A DNA stretch of 32,202 nt from Planctomycetota bacterium (GTDB lineage: Bacteria; Planctomycetota; Planctomycetia; Pirellulales; Thermoguttaceae): NCBI GenBank assembly GCA_030612765.1, contig JAUWNG010000026.1, positions 1 through 32,202 on the forward strand. The letters are read 5' to 3'. Made by a program: the position numbers and the translations under genes. The notes below the pieces were generated by a model, which searched no databases, was not told where the DNA came from, and saw only the letters and a program-made list of their open reading frames with translations. Shown in pieces: positions 24,066 to 32,202 of this stretch (within the stretch, counting starts at the first letter, position 1; the number at the start of each line of letters is the position of its first letter).

Positions 24066-25550
24066 ATGCCCAAACCCCACTCACCCATTGAATCCCGTCC
24101 CTCGCGGACCAAGATTGTCGCCACGATTGGACCGGCTTCCTCTTCCCAGACACAACTCGTGGCCCTACTCGGCGCGGGCGTGGACGTGTTCCGCCTGAAC
24201 ATGGCCCACGGCGGACCGGCCGAGCAGGAAGCCCCGCTGGCCGCGATTCGCGCCGCCGCCCAGTCGGTCGGTCGTCCGGCGGCCGTGTTGACCGATCTGG
24301 CCGGGCCGAAAATCCGCCTCGGCGAAATACCCGGCGGTCAATTGGTCTGCAACGCTGACGACCGGGTGCAATTTGTCCATTCCTCGTCCCTCGTCCCTCG
24401 CCCCTCGTCCCCTTTTCCGCTGACCACCACCTACGAACCGCTGCTGGACGAACTGGTCGTCGGCGACCGGATCATGCTGGCCGACGGCACCGTGAGCCTG
24501 ACGGTCGAGGAAGTCGACACGGACGGCGCGATCTGCCGCGTCGTGCAGTCCGGCGTGGTCCGCAGCCGGCAAGGCGTGAACCTGCCGGGCGTGAAACTCA
24601 GCGCAAAGGCCCTTGACGAGACCGACCGGCGCAACGCAGTTTGGGCAGCGAAAAACGACATCGATTTCGTCGGACTCAGCTTCGTCCGCAAGGCCGACGA
24701 GGTGCGGGAACTGAAGGCGCTGCTGGCCGAGCATAATCCAGAAACGCAGGTCATCGCCAAGATCGAGAAGCCCGAGGCCCTGGAACACCTCGACGAAATC
24801 GTCGCGGCGGCCGACGGCGTGATGGTCGCGCGCGGCGACTTGGGCGTGGAAATCGACATCGCTCGGGTGGCAATGGCGCAGAAGGAGATCATCGCCGCCT
24901 GCAACCGGCAGCGGAAGCCGGTGATCGTCGCCACGCAGATGCTCGACAGCATGACGCACTCGCGGACCCCTACCCGCGCGGAGGTGGCCGACGTGAGCAA
25001 CGCCATCCTCGACGGCGCCGACGCCTGCATGCTCTCCGGCGAGACGGCCATCGGCGAATATCCCTGCGAGGCGGTCAAAATGATGCACCGCATCGCAATG
25101 GAGACGGAACGATTGCACGCGTTTACCGCCGAAGACGTATTCCAAAATGTCTCCCCTCTCCCAAAGGAAGAGGGGGCAATTGCCCTGAACCCCATCACCG
25201 AGAGCACCGTCGCGGCGGCCGGACGGATCGCCGAGGAGCTTGGGGCGAAGGTGGTGGTGGTGGCCACGGCCAGCGGCGCCACGGCGCTGTCGATGGCAAA
25301 GAACCGCCGCCGCGTATTCACCCTGGGCGTGAGCGACTCGCCGGCCACGTTGCGGCGGATGTGTCTCTACTGGGGCGTGATCCCGTTGGCCGGCGCTCCG
25401 ATCGACGACAGCGCCGCGCTGTTGCGATACATAGTCGATCTCGGCCGCGCCGAAAAGCTACTGACGACCGGCGACCGGATCGTGCTCATCGCCGGCACCG
25501 GTCTGTCCGTCACCCGGCACAATATGATCGTCGTGCATGAGGTGGGGTAA
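24066..25550 (+). CDS. pyk: Pyruvate kinase
   Basis: A 494-aa glycolytic enzyme converting phosphoenolpyruvate and ADP to pyruvate and ATP. TKIVATIGPAS at the start, LAGPKIRLGE, the signature IAKIEKPEALEHLDEI with catalytic Lys234, MVARGDLGVEI metal site, QMLDSMTHSRTPTRAEVADV and LSGETAIGEYP are all present, as is the C-terminal allosteric domain. Two odd insertions stand out: SSSLVPRPSSPF (about residues 106-117, a CCTCGYC heptamer repeat at DNA level) and SPLPKEEGAIAL (363-374, a palindrome). Both stay in frame. ATG at 24066 has AGGAG upstream. The stop lies 5 bp from the stop of the convergent Gfo/Idh pseudogene. Confidence 0.95.
   Translation: MPKPHSPIESRPSRTKIVATIGPASSSQTQLVALLGAGVDVFRLNMAHGGPAEQEAPLAAIRAAAQSVGRPAAVLTDLAGPKIRLGEIPGGQLVCNADDRVQFVHSSSLVPRPSSPFPLTTTYEPLLDELVVGDRIMLADGTVSLTVEEVDTDGAICRVVQSGVVRSRQGVNLPGVKLSAKALDETDRRNAVWAAKNDIDFVGLSFVRKADEVRELKALLAEHNPETQVIAKIEKPEALEHLDEIVAAADGVMVARGDLGVEIDIARVAMAQKEIIAACNRQRKPVIVATQMLDSMTHSRTPTRAEVADVSNAILDGADACMLSGETAIGEYPCEAVKMMHRIAMETERLHAFTAEDVFQNVSPLPKEEGAIALNPITESTVAAAGRIAEELGAKVVVVATASGATALSMAKNRRRVFTLGVSDSPATLRRMCLYWGVIPLAGAPIDDSAALLRYIVDLGRAEKLLTTGDRIVLIAGTGLSVTRHNMIVVHEVG
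24380..24413. repeat. Heptamer tandem repeat (CCTCGYC)n inside pyk
   Basis: Four consecutive 7-nt units CCTCGTC, CCTCGTC, CCTCGCC, CCTCGTC followed by CCC lie within the coding sequence and encode SSLVPRPSSP. The same CCCCTCGTCCCTC string also occurs in the non-coding repeat cluster at about 27121. Loss or gain of one 7-nt unit would shift the frame. Confidence 0.85.
25153..25176. repeat. Small palindrome (CCCCTCTCCCAAAGGAAGAGGGG) inside pyk
   Basis: Arms CCCCTCT and AGAGGGG surround a short loop and encode SPLPKEEG. It has the form of dispersed CCCTCTCCC..GGGAGAGGG intergenic repeats common in bacteria. It sits in the linker before the C-terminal domain, where an insertion would be tolerated. 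Confidence 0.75.
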
Positions 25551-25555
25551 ACAGG

Positions 25556-26896
25556 CTACACTTCGGGAACCTCGAATCCCTGACGCGGCTGGCGGGCAAA
25601 GAACGCCGCGGCCTGGTCGTCGCCGACGATCTTTTCGGCCTGCGGATCCCACTTGATCACCCGCCCCAGCCGCGCGGCAATCGCCACCAGATGGCAGGTG
25701 TTCATGGCGATGACGTGGCTGAAGACGTCGGAGACGGGTAGCCCGCCCTCGCGGATGCAGCGGTAAAAATTATTCTTGTGGTACTCGAACGGCTTGCCCT
25801 TGTAGAGACGGACAAGATCCTCCGGGCCGAACTTGCCCTCGTCCCACTTCTCTTCGATCGGTTTACCGGTGATTTTGCCGCGGTTGACGAACATCCGGCC
25901 TTTGGTCCCTTCAAAGAGGATGCCGTTTTCGCTGCGGCTGTCGACGACCATCTCGATGCCATTGGCGAACTTACACTTGACGGCGAAGTCGTGCGACGTG
26001 TTGTAGCAGTCGTCCACGGTGGGATAGCCGTCCTTGTAGGGCACCGGATGCTTGGCGTTGGTCCCGTCGATTTCGACCGGTCCCATGCCCTGCTTGTCGT
26101 GCTCGATAGCCCAGGTGGCAATATCGACGTGATGGGCGCCCCAGTCGGTGAACTTGCCGCCGGAATACTCGTACCACTAGCGGAAGTCGTTGTGGCAGCG
26201 TTTTTCGATGTAATCGACTTTGGGCGCCGGGCCAAGCCAGAAGTCCCAGTCGAGTTCCTTCGGCGGGACGACCTTGGGGAACGGTCCGCCTGTTGCACCG
26301 CCGCCGATGCCGATAGTGATCTTCTTGATCTCGCCCAAAAGACCCTTCTGCACCATGTTGACGGCGCGGAGGAACAGGCTGGCAGTGCTCCGCTGTTGCG
26401 TGCCGACAATAAATACCTTGTCCGCATATTTCTTGCAGGCGTTGCGAATCAACTGGTTTTCTTCAAGGGTGAGCGTCAGCGGCTTTTGGCAGAAGACATG
26501 CTTTCCCGCTTGAAGGGCCTCGACGGCGATCTTCACGTGCCAATGGTCGGGCGTGACAATGCTCACCACGTCGATGTCGTTGCGTTCGAGGATATTGCGG
26601 TAGTCGCCGTAGGCGTCGGCTTTGCCCTTGCCGATTTTGGGGTCGTTCTTAGCGCGGTCGGCGTGCCGCGAGTCGACGTCGCAGACGGCCACGACGTCGC
26701 CGCGGCGGGCATGACTACGGGCGTCGACGATACCCATGCCGCCCAGGCCGATGCAGCCGATCTTCAACCGGTCGCCGGCCGAAGCATCGGCAAAGGCCCG
26801 CAGGCTCCAACCAAAGTACGGCATGGCGCTGCCAGCCGCCGCCGCCATTGCCGATCTCCTGAAAAACTCACGTCGGGAAGGTTGTTTTTGAGTCAT
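25556..26896 (-). pseudogene. Gfo/Idh/MocA oxidoreductase duplicate interrupted by one amber codon
   Basis: A second copy of the 22499-23839 gene, also 446 codons, colinear with no frameshift. Codon 240 is TAG (26177-26179) where the intact copy has TGG (Trp of DFRWWYEYSGG). All other landmarks are intact: Tat leader SRREFFRRSAMAAAAGSAM, GLGGMGIV, FCQKPLTLTLEE and [12 protein letters not shown]. The ATG at 26896 has GAGGAG five bases upstream; a GTG two codons earlier is less well placed. A single G-to-A change explains the stop, so this is either a very young pseudogene or a sequencing/strain-variation error. Translation would give a 239-residue N-terminal half with no catalytic His. Confidence 0.9.
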
Positions 26897-27141
26897 GACC
26901 ACTCCTCGGGGGGAATGTGGTGAAAGGAAACGAGGGCGGGGACTGCCACTTATGCACGTTCACTGCTTGATATTATCATACCAGTTTTCACATTGGGTCG
27001 CCATCTGGCGGCCCATCGAAAAACTATAGGAGGCAACTCCACCCGCGTAACGCGAGTATCGAAGTCCAGCCGGAATCGTCCAGTCTCGGTATCCGGACCG
27101 GCCTAATCAGTTTACCCCTTGCCCCTCGTCCCTCAAACGCC

Positions 27142-27180
27142 GCCGATTTTCGGTCGGAAAAGCGGTTTTTGTGCCCGCCA

Positions 27181-27182
<2 letters not shown>
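27142..27182. repeat. Inverted end-piece of the long repeat
   Basis: Read on the minus strand this stretch (GCTATGGCGGGC, then CAAAA, CTTTTCC and ACCGAAAATCGGC) matches the right end of long repeat copy A (about 9836-9877) with few differences, and the right end of copy B (27916-27957) less closely. With copy B it makes inverted ends about 815 bp apart. Confidence 0.75.
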
Positions 27183-27312
<130 letters not shown>

Positions 27313-27406
27313 GCCCAATATGACAGCCCAGGGCCGCCTTCCAAAAGCCCTTTGGGCTAACAAAGTGCGGAATGCACCCCCCCCCCGCTGCCCGTGCTTC
27401 TCGTTA

Positions 27407-27427
27407 GCACTGGCGAAACGCCAGTGC
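27407..27427. repeat. Hairpin repeat GCACTGGCG-AAA-CGCCAGTGC
   Basis: A perfect 9-bp stem with an AAA loop, preceded by TTA and followed by CACCC. It sits at the left edge of long repeat copy B, and part of it (GCCAGTG) is also the left edge of copy A. Confidence 0.75.
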
Positions 27428-27957
27428 CACCCAGCGGACGGCACACGGAGTGTGCCTGCTACATTGGCAAACAATTTTGCGCGAACTTTCCCAAAAAGCA
27501 TCTCGGGCGGGTTTTTGCGCGCGAACGGCGATTTTGGGGTCAATTCAACCCCGCGCCCCCAGGTTGATCAACCTGGCGCTTCAGGTTGATCAACCTGGGG
27601 TTTAACTGTGCTTACGACTAAAGCGCGGCCACGTTGCGAAATGAATAGACCGTGTTTCCAACGGTTTGAGAACATCGTCGGCCCTCGGCGAATCGACGTA
27701 ATAATTAAATGGCGAAATCGGAAATTTTTTCCAGTTAATTCAGACCGGAAAATCGACCTTAACCTGAATAACAACATGGGCTTGCGGCGACAACGCAAAA
27801 AACTTTTGCAATTACCCCTCCTGCGAGGTATGTGCGACGAGGTCATTCTACCAGCCGAAAGTGCCTGAAAAAGGGCATTTTCTGGCCATCGGTATTTATG
27901 CACTTTTTCGCCCGGGCCTACGGCGGGCGCAAAATGCGTTTTCCGGCCCGAAAATCG
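27421..27957. repeat. Long intergenic repeat, copy B (~535 bp)
   Basis: Homologous to 9362-9876 over its whole length and in the same orientation. It has an extra GGCACACGGAGTGTGCC hairpin near the left end and the same double 16-bp palindrome (27560-27575 and 27582-27597). The right end GGCGGGCGCAAAATGCGTTTTCC, then CGAAAATCG, matches copy A and is mirrored by the inverted piece at 27142-27182. Confidence 0.85.
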
Positions 27958-27999
27958 AGCTCCTGGTGGGACTCGATTTGCTCGGCCCACCCGCTTTCA

Positions 28000-28077
28000 G
28001 GGTGCCCTGGGCAAGCACAGCTTGCCCGTGTGTCCCAATGTTGCACCACGGGTAAGCTGTGCTTACCCATGCCACCC
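28000..28077. repeat. Large palindrome built on GGGCAAGCACAGCTTGCCC
   Basis: Left arm (28000-28030) and right arm (28047-28077) are imperfect inverted copies: GGGTGCCCTGGGCAAGCACA against TGTGCTTACCCATGCCACCC. The left arm also holds its own GGGCAAGC-ACA-GCTTGCCC hairpin. It lies just downstream of the methyltransferase-like gene's stop and could end its transcript. Confidence 0.82.
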
Positions 28078-28101
28078 ATTCCGTGAATTTTATTGTCGGG
28101 G

Positions 28102-28656
28102 CTATGCAGCGCGACGAACGGCGCCCGCGGCGGCCAAGCCGTCGATCGTTTGCCGCGGCATTACGTCCAACTCGTGTCGGCCGTCGGGTTGTTCCCGCTC
28201 GATGAAGACGATCGACCGCCGGTGAAGCATCCGGGGGACGAAGAACCAAACCCGCGCAATCGAGGGCGATTCCAACTCCGCCGGCAGGATCAGCAGATCG
28301 ACCTTGCCCAACGAGTTGGCGATCCGCACGATCGACTCCGTCGGGTCGCCGGGCACGAGCCGCACCCGAACGCCGGCGTCGCCGAGGAGTCGATGCGCTC
28401 CCTTGAGCGTCAGCCTCGGCCCGGCCGATCCGGCCTGGTCCTCGAACCGATCGAGGCCGCAGTATTCCACGTCCCTATCGGGCGAGGCCCGCTTTGCGAC
28501 GGCGATCATCCGCATCGCCCGGCTGCCGTCGCCGATACCCAGTTCGACAATCTTCAGCGCGCGGGACCGGCGGATTGCCCGATAAATTGGGCGGGTGGCG
28601 GGTGGATTGGAAAAATAGCAGAAATGAAATAGCCGAAGTTGACCGATAAGTGACAA
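28102..28656 (-). CDS. Class I SAM-methyltransferase-like protein
   Basis: A 184-aa Rossmann-fold protein. LKIVELGIGDGSRAMRMIAV is a typical motif I (GxGxG-like GIGDG) for S-adenosylmethionine, followed by DVEYCGLDRF at the ribose-binding strand and KVDLLILPAE near motif IV. The N-terminal FCYFSNPPATRPIYRAIRR precedes the fold. The TTG at 28656 was chosen because AAGGAGG lies 5 nt upstream; extending the frame upstream reaches only another TTG, without such a site. Short for a methyltransferase and without a visible catalytic motif, so it may be a fold relative only. Divergently oriented to the FabH-like gene. Confidence 0.7.
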   Translation of the reverse strand: MSLIGQLRLFHFCYFSNPPATRPIYRAIRRSRALKIVELGIGDGSRAMRMIAVAKRASPDRDVEYCGLDRFEDQAGSAGPRLTLKGAHRLLGDAGVRVRLVPGDPTESIVRIANSLGKVDLLILPAELESPSIARVWFFVPRMLHRRSIVFIEREQPDGRHELDVMPRQTIDGLAAAGAVRRAA

Positions 28657-29084
28657 CTGACCCTCCTTGGCACTATGTTTGGGGCACTTCAAGAGTACGG
28701 CACAACATGTTGGGGTGGCAGTTCAACTGTCACCCCATCTTTGGCACTATCATCTATGAATAAGTTTCGACTGGCGGCCGGTGGGAAGTATAGTCGATCC
28801 ACCGCGGCTAATTTGCGGAGCATGGCATGCTCGCCGGCAGCCAGCCCCCCCCACAGGCACCGGCGGCCGGAATCTTCGGCCTATTCATTCACCATACAAT
28901 CATGTATTCTTAAAACCCGAGTTTGGGATAATCGCGTTAAATGGCCAGGCGCTAACGGCACTCGGAGTGTGGTGAGCAAGGTTTCAAGGACGAGGACGGT
29001 TTGATGGCGGCCTTCCGGGGATTGTCGCCCCCCCGGCTATTTCTAAGACGCGGGCACGTGGAAAGAGAGCGGAGATTGCCAGCG
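28657..29084. other. Divergent intergenic region with one near-perfect palindrome
   Basis: This 428-bp interval separates the methyltransferase-like and ketosynthase genes and must hold both promoters; none was assigned. The 25-mer at 28712-28736 (GGGGTGGCAGTT, C, AACTGTCACCCC) is a near-perfect palindrome with one mismatch. No gene is supported; short open frames here lack ribosome sites. Confidence 0.6.
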
Positions 29085-30215
29085 ATGAAGTATGCCGCGA
29101 TCGGCCCCGTGGCAATCCACTTGCCGGAAAAGGTCGAAGACAACGATTTTCTCGGGTCTCAGTTCCCCCGGTGGAACATGGACTTGATCTACGCAAAGAC
29201 GGGGATTCGTCGGCGGCACATCGCCGGAGAGAACGAGTGCTCCTCGGACCTGGGTGTGGCGGCGGCGGAGAAACTCTTCGCCGAACACAATATCGACCGC
29301 AACTCGATCGACTTCCTGCTGTTCTGCACGCAGACGCCCGATTACCCGCTGCCCACGACCGCCTGCCTGATGCAGGACCGGCTGGGATTGCCCAAATCGA
29401 TCGGGGCCTTGGACTTCAACCTCGGCTGTTCGGGTTTTGTCTATGGGCTTTCGCTGGCCGACGGGCTGATCCGCGGCGGCACCGCCCGGCGCGTGTTGCT
29501 GATTACGGCGGAGACCTACTCGAAGTACATCGATGCGACCGACCGTTCGCTACGGACGATCTTCGGCGACGGCGCGGCGGCCACGTTGATCGAGGCCTCC
29601 GACTCTCCGTCGCTCGGCTCATTCGTTTTCGGCACCGACGGCAGCGGCGCGGACATGCTGCTGGTGGCCAAAGGGGGTACGCGGCCCGAGGCCGACGCAA
29701 TCCAACCGCGGAAGCGCCGCCGCTGGCCGAGCAGCCTCTACATGGACGGACCCGAACTGGTGAAGTTCAGCATCGATGTGACACCTCCGCTGATCGAGAA
29801 AGTGCTGGCCGCCGCCGGGTGGCGCCGCGATCAGGTCGATATGTTCCTGCTGCACCAGGCCACCGTATTTCTACTCGACCATATCCGCGAGCGGCTTTCG
29901 CTAGACCGCGACCACACGCCCGAGGCCCTCGAACAATACGGCAACACGGTCTCTTCGACGATTCCTATCCTGATCCACGATTTGCGTCGGTCGGATCGGT
30001 TGAGGCCGGGCAAGCGCACGCTGTTGCTCGGCTTCGGCGTGGGGTTGTCGTGGGCCGGCTGCGTGTGGACCGAAACCTGGGACGCCAGGCAAATGAAAGC
30101 GGCTGAAAAAACAGGAGAAAAGTCGGACGCCAAATCGACCACGGACTCTTCCGACGAATCAGCCGAAGCGCCGGTCGACGCCGGGGACTCCAATGTTCCC
30201 GGCGAGGCCGCATAG
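29085..30215 (+). CDS. 3-oxoacyl-ACP synthase III (FabH-like) ketosynthase
   Basis: A 376-aa thiolase-fold enzyme that would condense an acyl-CoA or acyl starter with malonyl-ACP. The Cys-His-Asn triad is visible: FNLGCSGFVYGL (Cys115), LLHQAT (His257, with Thr where FabH usually has Asn in HQAN) and YGNTVSSTIPI (Asn287). The ending LLLGFGVGLSWAGCVW is typical. A 40-residue acidic, Ser/Lys-rich tail follows and is probably disordered. ATG at 29085 (MKYAAIG) with GGAG upstream; the frame is open further 5-prime but unlike the family. It could start fatty acids or make a secondary lipid; the context does not decide. Confidence 0.9.
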   Translation: MKYAAIGPVAIHLPEKVEDNDFLGSQFPRWNMDLIYAKTGIRRRHIAGENECSSDLGVAAAEKLFAEHNIDRNSIDFLLFCTQTPDYPLPTTACLMQDRLGLPKSIGALDFNLGCSGFVYGLSLADGLIRGGTARRVLLITAETYSKYIDATDRSLRTIFGDGAAATLIEASDSPSLGSFVFGTDGSGADMLLVAKGGTRPEADAIQPRKRRRWPSSLYMDGPELVKFSIDVTPPLIEKVLAAAGWRRDQVDMFLLHQATVFLLDHIRERLSLDRDHTPEALEQYGNTVSSTIPILIHDLRRSDRLRPGKRTLLLGFGVGLSWAGCVWTETWDARQMKAAEKTGEKSDAKSTTDSSDESAEAPVDAGDSNVPGEAA

Positions 30216-30254
30216 GCAGTCGAGACTGTGCGCTTATTGACTCTGAAAAACGGG

Positions 30255-30355
30255 AATATCGCATCTGCCAACGCCCCTCGACTGCGGTCGCGGGGATAAC
30301 AGCGGCGATTCCCACCCCCCCCCACGACCGCAGTCGCGGGGCGTTGGCGATATTG
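30255..30355. terminator. Long imperfect inverted repeat between convergent genes
   Basis: Left arm (from AATATCGC at 30255 to about 30294) and right arm (about 30320-30355) pair through GCCAACGCCCC and CGACTGCGGTCG. It sits exactly between the convergent FabH-like and BBP7 stops, so it may terminate both. A run of nine C lies in its loop. It may equally be a dispersed palindromic repeat, as no U-tract is present. Confidence 0.65.
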
Positions 30356-30368
30356 AATCTGATGCTCG

Positions 30369-31733
30369 CTAGAAGCGAAGCTCCAGCCCCAAGTTCAAGC
30401 CCTGTGCCCAGAAGCTGGACGTCTTGCCCGGAAACGCCGGGAAGGGCAACGCGGGGTTCTGGACCACCGGGATGTTGCGCGGATCGACGTTCAAGTCGAT
30501 CTGTTCGGCGGCGTGGATCACGGCTCCCCAGTAAAGAATGTTGTAGCCGACGTACGCCCGCCAGTTGTCGTTGACCTGATATCCCAGTTCGAGTCCCAAC
30601 TGGGGAATCATCGTAAACGTGTCGCGGGTATACGTGCCCTCGTTGGTGCGGACGGCGAAAACGCCGCCGTCGCGGACTTGCGTCGCTTGGCCGGCTGGCG
30701 TGACGATAGTCTGGCCGTCGATGGTCACCACCTGATGAGTGTTGCCCAACGCGATCTTGGTCAACACTTCCAGCGACCATCGCCCTCGATATATCCGGTT
30801 GCGCAACCCGAACTCGCTCCCGTGGAAATCGTTCCTCGCGCGGAAACCGTCGTCCACCTGGAAGAGCCAGTTTGGAAACGGATCGACCAAATACCGCAGA
30901 TTCTCGCGGATCGCCACGCTGTTGCTGTATCTATAGTGGCGGTAGCCGATCAACAGGTCGGTCCGGCAGCAGAACAACATAGGCAGACAAGAATCGACGC
31001 AAGGGTCGACGCAAGGATCGCACGAGTCGCAGCAGCAGAGGTTGTAGCTCAGCGTCACGCCGGTCGATTGGAAGTAGTCCTTGGCGTTGACCGTGATCGT
31101 CCCTTCGACCACGTCCGGGTAGGCCACCAACTCGCGGTTCTGCTGGATGGTGTCGACGTCGTAGAACGGCCGGGCGAGGATCGGATTGCCGGTCGAATAC
31201 AGGCTGTAGTTACTTGCCCCCGCGCCGAGCGCGAAGTAATCGCCCTCGATGCCCCAGATGTGGCAGTTGTCGAGCCACAGCCCCCACGACGTGCGGAAAC
31301 CGGAACGGCCGTAGTCGGCAACAGTGCTGTCGCCGAATAGTATCGTGGCGCCGGGCAACACGCCGGCGTCGGCGACGGGCGTACCCTGGGGACTGGTGGT
31401 CACCAGCGGCGGCAACCGCATCCCATTGGTCCACCACATTAAATAGTCCGCCCTCATCCAGAACCGCCCCGGAGGGCTGCAACACGGAACGCCGCAAAAC
31501 TCCACGCATTCATCTTCCTCGGCGACCAGCAGCGATTCATCTATGTAGCCATACGTCTGCGGCTGGCCGTTGTCTGCCTGGGGGGCCATCGCCGCCGATT
31601 GGTCGGGGATCGGCTGGAGTTGTCCATTGGCAGCCGGTGCATCGGCGGCCCAAGTTTGATTGCCACCCAGAAAGAGCGTTCCACCGACAATAAGAACGCC
31701 GGCACACCAAAACGAGATACGCTTAGCAGCCAT
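30369..31733 (-). CDS. BBP7-family outer-membrane beta-barrel protein
   Basis: A 454-aa exported protein. Signal peptide MAAKRISF plus a hydrophobic core, cleaved near QTWAA-DA (about residue 30). The family start WMRADYLMWWTNGMRLPPLV follows, then SGFRTSWGLWLDNCHIWGIEGDYF, LLIGYRHYRYS, and late barrel strands (YQVNDNWRAYVGYNILYWGAV) ending in the C-terminal LNLGLELRF typical of outer-membrane barrels. The Cys-rich loop at 233-256 (CCCDSC, PCVDPCVDSC, CC) is unusual for a barrel and suggests disulfide-linked surface display. ATG at 31733 with GAGGGG upstream. Role in the planctomycete envelope unknown. Confidence 0.9.
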   Translation of the reverse strand: MAAKRISFWCAGVLIVGGTLFLGGNQTWAADAPAANGQLQPIPDQSAAMAPQADNGQPQTYGYIDESLLVAEEDECVEFCGVPCCSPPGRFWMRADYLMWWTNGMRLPPLVTTSPQGTPVADAGVLPGATILFGDSTVADYGRSGFRTSWGLWLDNCHIWGIEGDYFALGAGASNYSLYSTGNPILARPFYDVDTIQQNRELVAYPDVVEGTITVNAKDYFQSTGVTLSYNLCCCDSCDPCVDPCVDSCLPMLFCCRTDLLIGYRHYRYSNSVAIRENLRYLVDPFPNWLFQVDDGFRARNDFHGSEFGLRNRIYRGRWSLEVLTKIALGNTHQVVTIDGQTIVTPAGQATQVRDGGVFAVRTNEGTYTRDTFTMIPQLGLELGYQVNDNWRAYVGYNILYWGAVIHAAEQIDLNVDPRNIPVVQNPALPFPAFPGKTSSFWAQGLNLGLELRF

Positions 31734-31983
31734 GATTCCCCTCTAAAGTGTTGTTTGACCTGAACGGTTAGCGCGGGATTATGGAACGCAACGATTATTC
31801 ACCCCATAACACATCGGCAAGATTTGCGGACTACATTAACTATGACGGCACGTATTGTGTGAATACAGGAAGACCAGGGTGGCTAGAGAGGGATTTTTCG
31901 GTGTTATGCAACCTGAGATGATCCACTTTCTGGATCGGGGGGGGATTGCCGGCTATCTAGTCGGAAATTATTTCACCGTGGTT
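31734..31983. other. Upstream region of the BBP7 gene, no gene seen
   Basis: About 250 bp upstream of the barrel gene. No convincing coding sequence, promoter or repeat could be assigned. Confidence 0.5.
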
Positions 31984-32118
<135 letters not shown>

Positions 32119-32202
32119 CGGGCGGGCTTTCCCGCCCGTTGTGGTGGGTACACCGCGGGCCCACCCGCCCGCGACACAATGTTTTTTGATTAACCCCCGG
32201 CA

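Noticed and set aside
22484-24091. 535-codon open frame antisense to a Gfo/Idh gene
   Set aside because: Shadow of the well-supported Gfo/Idh gene on the other strand. The similar frame at 25778-26923 mirrors the duplicate copy.
26177-26179. TAG as pyrrolysine or other recoding
   Set aside because: The aligned residue is Trp in the intact copy, a single transition explains it, and no recoding machinery or recurrence of TAG within genes was seen in the window.
28675-29004. 109-codon open frame in the divergent intergenic region
   Set aside because: It spans a palindrome, lacks a ribosome site and shows no domain-like sequence.

Overview
The window looks like a chromosomal contig from a GC-rich planctomycete (Planctomycetota, probably Pirellulales-like). 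This is inferred from gene content: five Tat-signal Gfo/Idh/MocA oxidoreductases in 32 kb, a PEP-CTERM surface protein, a BBP7-family outer-membrane barrel, a DUF1559-like pseudopilin-type protein, an orphan Rhs tip, and many dispersed palindromic repeats. No rRNA, tRNA or CRISPR array was seen. Long antisense frames are common because of the GC bias and were discarded.

Layout. 1-7.4 kb: a poly-C contig edge; a two-lobed pepsin-like protease with a PEP-CTERM anchor; a HcyBio/DUF39 protein fused to a two-cluster ferredoxin (TTG start); a Gfo/Idh oxidoreductase; and a ClC chloride transporter with two CBS domains. 7.6-9.0 kb: a tight three-gene operon encoding a HigB-like toxin, an XRE antitoxin with a C-terminal extension and a SecB-like chaperone, i.e. 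a candidate toxin-antitoxin-chaperone (TAC) system. 9.1-10.0 kb: a broken IS1-type transposase joined to copy A of a ~520-bp non-coding repeat, then a REP-like palindrome. 10.1-12.2 kb: a Gfo/Idh gene preceded by a CBM9-like protein. 12.4-14.9 kb: a transglutaminase-like protein, an orphan Rhs tip with a candidate CNF1-like Cys/His deamidase tail, and an overlapping DUF1559-like membrane protein. 15.1-18.4 kb: floA (flotillin-like) and a large SEC-C protein. 18.5-20.2 kb: three small genes of unknown function, apparently less GC-rich than their surroundings. 20.2-26.9 kb: an SDR and three Gfo/Idh genes plus pyruvate kinase. Two of the Gfo/Idh genes are close duplicates on either side of pyk, and one copy carries an in-frame amber codon. 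26.9-28.1 kb: a gene-free repeat cluster with copy B of the long repeat and a ~130-bp MITE-like element. 28.1-32.2 kb: a SAM-methyltransferase-like protein, a FabH-like ketosynthase, a BBP7 barrel, and a second MITE-like copy at the contig end.

How the parts may work together. The Gfo/Idh, SDR and CBM9-like genes suggest sugar or cyclitol processing in the periplasm. The protease, BBP7 barrel and FloA belong to the envelope. The TAC operon, Rhs-tip locus and three-gene cassette are accessory modules, and the most interesting unexplained content lies there and in the long repeat. All family calls come from reading motifs by eye; no database search was run.
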